Assembly: GCA_017470715.1 (NCBI GenBank)
Contig: JAFUYE010000085.1
Location: 1-33,701, forward strand
Source of the DNA: Selenomonadaceae bacterium
Lineage (GTDB): Bacteria > Bacillota > Negativicutes > Selenomonadales > Selenomonadaceae
DNA length: 33,701 nt
Direction: 5' to 3'
Position numbers and translations under genes: made by a program. Numbering within the stretch: position 1 is the first letter of the stretch; each line of letters begins with the position of its first letter. The notes beneath the pieces are model-generated. The model was not told the DNA's origin. It saw nothing but the letters and a program-made list of their open reading frames with translations, and ran no database searches. Positions 29,867 through 33,701 of the stretch are shown here, one piece after another.

Positions 29867-30367
29867 TTGCAAAAATATTTTCTTGCGGTGCTCGTCGAAA
29901 ACAAACCCGGTGTTTTGACGCACGTTTCGGGATTAATCAGCCGCCGCGCTTTCAACATTGAATCAATTTCCGCAGGCTACACCGAAGAGCCGTCGATTAC
30001 GCGGATAAATATCGTCGTCAGCGTCGAATCCGAAAACGAACTTGATCAAGTCGTCAATCAGCTCAGCAAACTTATCGACGTGATTAAAATCGTCAACTTG
30101 AGTAAATCCCCGTCGATTGAGCGCGAACTCGTCATGATTAAAGTCCGTGCCAACAAGGAAACCCGCGCAGATTTGGTCGGCGTCGTGGATATTTTCCGTG
30201 CAAAAATCGTCGACGTTACCAGTGAAAACGTCGTTATCGAATTGACGGGCAGCCAAAATAAAATCGACGCGATTTGTGAAGTCTTGAGCGATTACGAAAT
30301 TGTCGAGATTGCGCGCACGGGAACAATCGCCCTGTCACGCGGTCCGATACCCGTTAAACAAATGTGA
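29867..30367 (+). CDS. ilvN: Acetolactate synthase small (regulatory) subunit
   Basis: A 166-residue protein with an N-terminal ACT domain (FLAVLVENKPGVLTHVSGLI, RRAFNIESISAG) and the C-terminal dimerisation part ending IALSRGPIPVKQM. It binds valine and controls the catalytic subunit. The TTG at 29867 follows AAGGAGGA (29853-29860). The stop overlaps the next start (TGATG). Its first codons are duplicated upstream at 29738. Confidence 0.94.
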   Translation: MQKYFLAVLVENKPGVLTHVSGLISRRAFNIESISAGYTEEPSITRINIVVSVESENELDQVVNQLSKLIDVIKIVNLSKSPSIERELVMIKVRANKETRADLVGVVDIFRAKIVDVTSENVVIELTGSQNKIDAICEVLSDYEIVEIARTGTIALSRGPIPVKQM

Positions 30368-31614
30368 TGCCAAAAATTTTTCTGATAATCTTCACGGCGA
30401 TCTTAATTTGCGGTTGCGGAAACAAAATTCAATCCGTGCCGCCGTTGCCCGTAACGTTTGAAACTTCAAGCGAACAAATTGACACGGATATTTATTTCGA
30501 CGCGACTGTTTCAATGCGCGGCTTCACGACGAACCCGACGAACAATGTTTACATGACGTTGCCGGATTTGCTCGGCGACATGTGCGGCAGTTTCGGCGCG
30601 GTGAAATTTTTCGGCTTCGGTGAACAGATTTTCCGGTTGGATAACAGAAATTATCGCCGATTTATGTCGCCCGACGTTTACATTGAGCCGATAACTTCCG
30701 TAGCAAATGTCGTTGATCGTGCGGACGCAAGTCACCTGTCGATTGTCGTCACGGATTTGTTTGAAAGTGATTCGGATTGGTCTTTCGTCACGCAAAAGAT
30801 TCGCGAAAAATTTTTTGCCGCTCATCTGACGGTTGCCGTTATCGGAATTCGCAACCCGTTCGGCGGTGAAATTTTCGACGTGGGCTTGAGCGCGGCGAAG
30901 TTCAATTACAATTCTTTCGACGACCCGAATCGTTATCGCCCGTTTTATCTGTTGGTTTTGGGACGCGACGACGCCGTTAAAAATTTTCTGCGCAAGTTCA
31001 ACGAACGTCAAACTTTGCCGAACGACACCGGCTATCTGTTGCTGACGGAAAATTTATCGACGGCGGATTTTTCAACATTTGAACTGAGCGAAGTCGAAAA
31101 TTTTTATTCCGATGACACGTTGGGACTTGACGGGCGCATTAAAGAATTCGGCTTGGACAATTTTTCGGACGCGGCGTCGTTCGTGGTGAATTTTGATTAC
31201 GAACCGACTTTGGGCACGTGCCCGATTGATTTTTCGCAGGTTGAAACGTTCACGGAAATTTTTGCCGCAGACGGCGAAAATTGGTCACCGCGTGAACAAA
31301 ACGACGTTCGCGCAACTTTGCTCAAGGACGACAGACAATCGGATTTATTCCTTGCAAAAGTTTCGTTGACGCCCGAAAAATCTTTATCGGAAGGTAAAGC
31401 AAATTTCGTTCGCGTAAAAATTTCGCCGACGGAAAACGGCTTGCAATTACCCGCGTGGGTTGAATCGTGGAGCGTGACGGTCGACGGCTCGGCAAGAAAT
31501 TTCGACGGATCAAAAACTATAAACTTGTCGCGAATACTCAGCTCGCTGAAAAATTCGCTGATTGAAACGTCACGCCCGAAACTTTTGGAAATAAATTTCG
31601 TCGTCATACCGTAA
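30367..31614 (+). CDS. Putative lipoprotein with von Willebrand A-like domain
   Basis: A 415-residue protein. The signal ends in ICGC (14-17), a lipobox. A vWA-like fold is suggested by DATVSM (45-50), a DxTxS variant of the metal site, and by the strand-loop SIVVTDLFESDSDW about 80 residues on. The C-terminal 200 residues are beta-rich with no family I recognise. ATG 30367 overlaps the ilvN stop (TGATG), so it is translationally coupled to ilvN although no link to amino acid synthesis is known. It would sit on the outer face of the cytoplasmic membrane or in the periplasm. Confidence 0.75.
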   Translation: MPKIFLIIFTAILICGCGNKIQSVPPLPVTFETSSEQIDTDIYFDATVSMRGFTTNPTNNVYMTLPDLLGDMCGSFGAVKFFGFGEQIFRLDNRNYRRFMSPDVYIEPITSVANVVDRADASHLSIVVTDLFESDSDWSFVTQKIREKFFAAHLTVAVIGIRNPFGGEIFDVGLSAAKFNYNSFDDPNRYRPFYLLVLGRDDAVKNFLRKFNERQTLPNDTGYLLLTENLSTADFSTFELSEVENFYSDDTLGLDGRIKEFGLDNFSDAASFVVNFDYEPTLGTCPIDFSQVETFTEIFAADGENWSPREQNDVRATLLKDDRQSDLFLAKVSLTPEKSLSEGKANFVRVKISPTENGLQLPAWVESWSVTVDGSARNFDGSKTINLSRILSSLKNSLIETSRPKLLEINFVVIP

Positions 31615-31619
31615 AAAAA

Positions 31620-31654
31620 TCCCCGAAACTCTTCGTGAGCGTCGGGGAATTTTT
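31620..31654. terminator. Bidirectional terminator
   Basis: TCCCCGA (31620-31626) pairs with TCGGGGA (31642-31648), with an inner ACTC/TGAG stem and TTCG loop. ATTTTT follows on the plus strand and an A-run precedes for the minus strand. It serves the lipoprotein gene and the convergent small gene. Confidence 0.85.
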
Positions 31655-31862
31655 ACTGTTCGATTTCCGCTATGTCCAAAAGGTCGGTGACGGTAACGGT
31701 GTCGGTCGGCTTTCTTTTCGACAGAAAATTTATCAAGATGATTGCGGAGTTCAGCGCGTCAACTTCCGGATTGTCTTGCAAAAACAGTTCGTCGTGAAAA
31801 CTCGCCAACATTTTTTCTTGATTAATCGTTCGGAGCACGTTGAGTATTTTTTTCGCTTTCAT
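31653..31862 (-). CDS. Small hypothetical protein
   Basis: A 69-residue protein, MKAKKILNVLRTINQEKMLA at the start and TVTDLLDIAEIEQ at the end, rich in helix-forming residues with an acidic tail. GGGAGGTG lies seven bases before ATG 31862, and a full sigma-70 promoter is upstream, so it is likely real. No family is recognised. Confidence 0.7.
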   Translation of the reverse strand: MKAKKILNVLRTINQEKMLASFHDELFLQDNPEVDALNSAIILINFLSKRKPTDTVTVTDLLDIAEIEQ

Positions 31863-31881
31863 TTGCACACCTCCCGCGCAG

Positions 31882-31910
31882 ATTATATTTTGCCGAAAAA
31901 ATTCTTGCAA
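31882..31910 (-). promoter_or_regulatory. Promoter of the small minus-strand gene
   Basis: TTGCAA (31905-31910) and TATAAT (31882-31887) on the minus strand are 17 bases apart, about 20 bases before ATG 31862. Confidence 0.7.
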
Positions 31911-31921
31911 GGTATGTTCGG

Positions 31922-31949
31922 TTGATTTACCGAAAAAGTTTGCTACACT
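31922..31949 (+). promoter_or_regulatory. Candidate promoter of the DASS transporter
   Basis: TTGATT (31922-31927) and TACACT (31944-31949) are 16 bases apart and 23 bases before ATG 31973. It is divergent from the promoter of the small gene 12 bases away. Confidence 0.5.
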
Positions 31950-31972
31950 GTCCGAAAAAAGGAGTGACGTTT

Positions 31973-33517
31973 ATGACCGACAAAAATTCCGATGCGCAAC
32001 GAATTCACGAAGCGGAAAAAGCATTTGACCGACGACGACGAACTTTCGGGCTGATTGTCGCGCCGATTTTGGCTGTGATAGTTTTTTTGACGCCGATTGA
32101 CGCGTTGACTTTGGAGGCACATAAACTTTTGGCAATTATGATTTTGGTCGCGCTGTGGTGGATAACTGAGCCCGTGCCGATACCGGTAACGTCGCTTATC
32201 GGCCCGACACTCGCGGTTGTGACGGGCGCGATTTCGGCAAAAGAAGCGTTCGCGGCATTTTCAAACCCGATGATATTTTTGTTTATGGGCGGATTCATTT
32301 TGGCAAAAGCAATGATGATGCACGGGCTTGATAAACGTTTCGCGTATTGGTTGCTGTCGCGTTCGTGGGTCGGTTCCAATCCGCGCAGAATTTTTTTGGC
32401 AATAGGTTTGGCAACGGCTCTTTGTTCCGGCTGGGTGAGCAACACGGCAACTGCGGCGATGATGTTCCCGATTTGTCTCGGCTTGCTTGATTCGATTAAA
32501 GAAATGTTTGCCGTCAACGGTCGCAAAATCAATTTGAGCGAATACAAATACGCGACGGGCTTAATGTTGATGACTGCTTACAGCGCGTCAATCGGCGGAG
32601 TGTTGACACCAATCGGTACGCCGCCGAATTTAATCATGCTCGGATTTTTGGACTCAATGGAAGGAATTCATATTTCGTTCTTCGAGTGGATGATTTGGGG
32701 ATTCGCCGCAATGTTTTTTTATTTCGTGATAGCTTATGTCGTGCTGTGGAAATTATTTCCCGCCGACGTTGACAAAATTGACGGAGCCGAAGAATTTATC
32801 CGCGAAAAAATTTCCGACCTCGGCGATTGGACGCGTGCGCAGAAAAATACATTGTTCGCGTTTATGACTGCGGTCGTGCTGTGGATTTTGCCGGGCTTTT
32901 TAAATATGTTTCTCGGCGCGGAAAGTCCCGTGTTGAAAACGTACAATGAACTTTTCCCCGAAGCGATTGCGGCAATGGTCGGCGCGTTGATGTTGTTTTT
33001 GTTGCCCGTGAATTTTTCCAAACGCGAATTTACAATCAGCTGGAAAAACGCGGCGGCGGGTATCGAGTGGGGCACGTTGATTTTATTCGGCGGCGGTCTC
33101 GCAATGGGCGGCATGATGTACAAAACCGGCTTGTCGCAGTGGATTGGTGATTTAATCGTCAACGCAATGGGCGGTGCGGTCTCGCAAGTGATTTTAGTCG
33201 CGGTGTTCTCGGTGCTGGCGTTGTTGCTGTCGGAATTGACCAGTCACACGGCGGCAACAAATATGATTGGTCCGCTCGCGATAACGATTGCCGTTTCTGC
33301 GGGATTGAGCCCGATTCCTGTTTCGGTCGGCATTGCGTTGAGTGCGTCGCTCGGATTTATGTTGCCCGTGTCGACACCGCCGAACGCGATTGTTTATGCA
33401 AGCGGCTACGTTCCGATAACGAAGATGATTTCGACGGGCGTTTACATTGATTTTATCGGGATTGCGTTCGTCACGATACCGATTGCAATTTGGCTCGTCG
33501 GATTGGTTGTCGGCTGA
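31973..33517 (+). CDS. DASS (SLC13) family sodium:dicarboxylate symporter
   Basis: A 514-residue inner-membrane protein with about 11-12 hydrophobic segments. DASS signatures are the first sodium/substrate motif WVSNTATAAMMFPI, TPIGTPPNLIMLG, and their C-terminal repeats LTSHTAATNMIGPL and LPVSTPPNAIVYASGYV. The family imports succinate, fumarate, malate or related anions with sodium, which suits the fumarase/fumarate reductase genes nearby. ATG 31973 is chosen because GGAG (31961-31964) is eight bases before it; upstream TTG 31922 is in the promoter. The exact substrate cannot be read from sequence. Confidence 0.92.
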   Translation: MTDKNSDAQRIHEAEKAFDRRRRTFGLIVAPILAVIVFLTPIDALTLEAHKLLAIMILVALWWITEPVPIPVTSLIGPTLAVVTGAISAKEAFAAFSNPMIFLFMGGFILAKAMMMHGLDKRFAYWLLSRSWVGSNPRRIFLAIGLATALCSGWVSNTATAAMMFPICLGLLDSIKEMFAVNGRKINLSEYKYATGLMLMTAYSASIGGVLTPIGTPPNLIMLGFLDSMEGIHISFFEWMIWGFAAMFFYFVIAYVVLWKLFPADVDKIDGAEEFIREKISDLGDWTRAQKNTLFAFMTAVVLWILPGFLNMFLGAESPVLKTYNELFPEAIAAMVGALMLFLLPVNFSKREFTISWKNAAAGIEWGTLILFGGGLAMGGMMYKTGLSQWIGDLIVNAMGGAVSQVILVAVFSVLALLLSELTSHTAATNMIGPLAITIAVSAGLSPIPVSVGIALSASLGFMLPVSTPPNAIVYASGYVPITKMISTGVYIDFIGIAFVTIPIAIWLVGLVVG

Positions 33518-33570
33518 AAAAAATTCTGTCGCGTATTTGTGAACTACTTTTTCTTTGTTGCCTTGAATTG

Positions 33571-33701
33571 TCAAACGAAGTGCAACGGGGTAGAAAACCA
33601 CACTTCCCACGGTGATTTGTAACCCAAACATTTTCGCGGTCTCTGATTTAACTGCTCAACCACTGCCTGCAAATCCGTCTCGCTCAACTCGTTGAAGTCA
33701 A
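33571..33701 (-). mobile_element. IS30-family transposase, C-terminal part (continues beyond window)
   Basis: On the minus strand the last 43 codons of a transposase are visible, ending LNQRPRKCLGYKSPWEVWF and then STPLHFV before TGA (33571-33573). The NQRPRKxLGxKxPxEV block is the well-known end of IS30-family transposases. Only the 3' end is in the window; the terminal inverted repeat should lie somewhere in 33520-33570 but I could not define it. Confidence 0.8.

Overview
The window looks like chromosomal DNA of a Bacillota bacterium, probably Negativicutes (Selenomonadales-like). The support is the yaaR-holB-...-yaaT(PSP1)-trmN6 gene order, which is a Bacillota housekeeping cluster, together with a two-subunit class I fumarase, a Bacillus-type cytochrome b558 fumarate reductase/succinate dehydrogenase, ilvBN and a DASS dicarboxylate transporter. 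The family-level placement is inference. Several genes start with TTG or GTG, and the word AAAATTTT is very frequent in all genes on both strands.

Layout. (1) 1-2424, minus strand: a vsr endonuclease gene, then one long reading frame that joins a C5-cytosine methyltransferase to an HpaII-like restriction endonuclease and runs off the left edge. (2) 2450-2826: divergent promoters and a likely 6S RNA with its terminator. (3) 2827-5358, plus strand: a lipoprotein with MORN-like segments, YaaR (DUF327) and HolB (DNA polymerase III delta prime). (4) 5365-17465: a presumed defence island lying exactly between holB and the PSP1 gene. It holds an HTH-like regulator and a helicase-metallopeptidase fusion on the plus strand. 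Convergent to them is a minus-strand operon of SNF2/DUF3883 helicase, a tiny coiled-coil/membrane protein, a DUF1156 DNA methyltransferase and a DUF499 ATPase. (5) 17541-19496: PSP1 protein and TrmN6-like methyltransferase, which continue the interrupted housekeeping cluster. (6) 19926-25057: fumAB and the sdhCAB/frdCAB genes, which interconvert malate, fumarate and succinate. Their spacers carry unusual hairpin and word repeats. (7) 25241-27784: a small protein, an XRE-like regulator divergent from a membrane Ser/Thr kinase, and a two-helix membrane peptide. (8) 27875-31614: ilvB, ilvN and a vWA-like lipoprotein, with repeated palindromic operator-like sites and a duplicated ilvN 5' end. (9) 31653-33517: a small minus-strand gene and a divergent DASS dicarboxylate/sodium symporter. 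(10) The right edge enters an IS30-family transposase on the minus strand.

Together, fumarase, fumarate reductase/SDH and the dicarboxylate transporter fit a C4-dicarboxylate (succinate-linked) metabolism. The two defence regions, the R-M fusion with Vsr and the island inside the holB-yaaT cluster, are the most unusual parts. I read all functions from motifs and context, with no database search.
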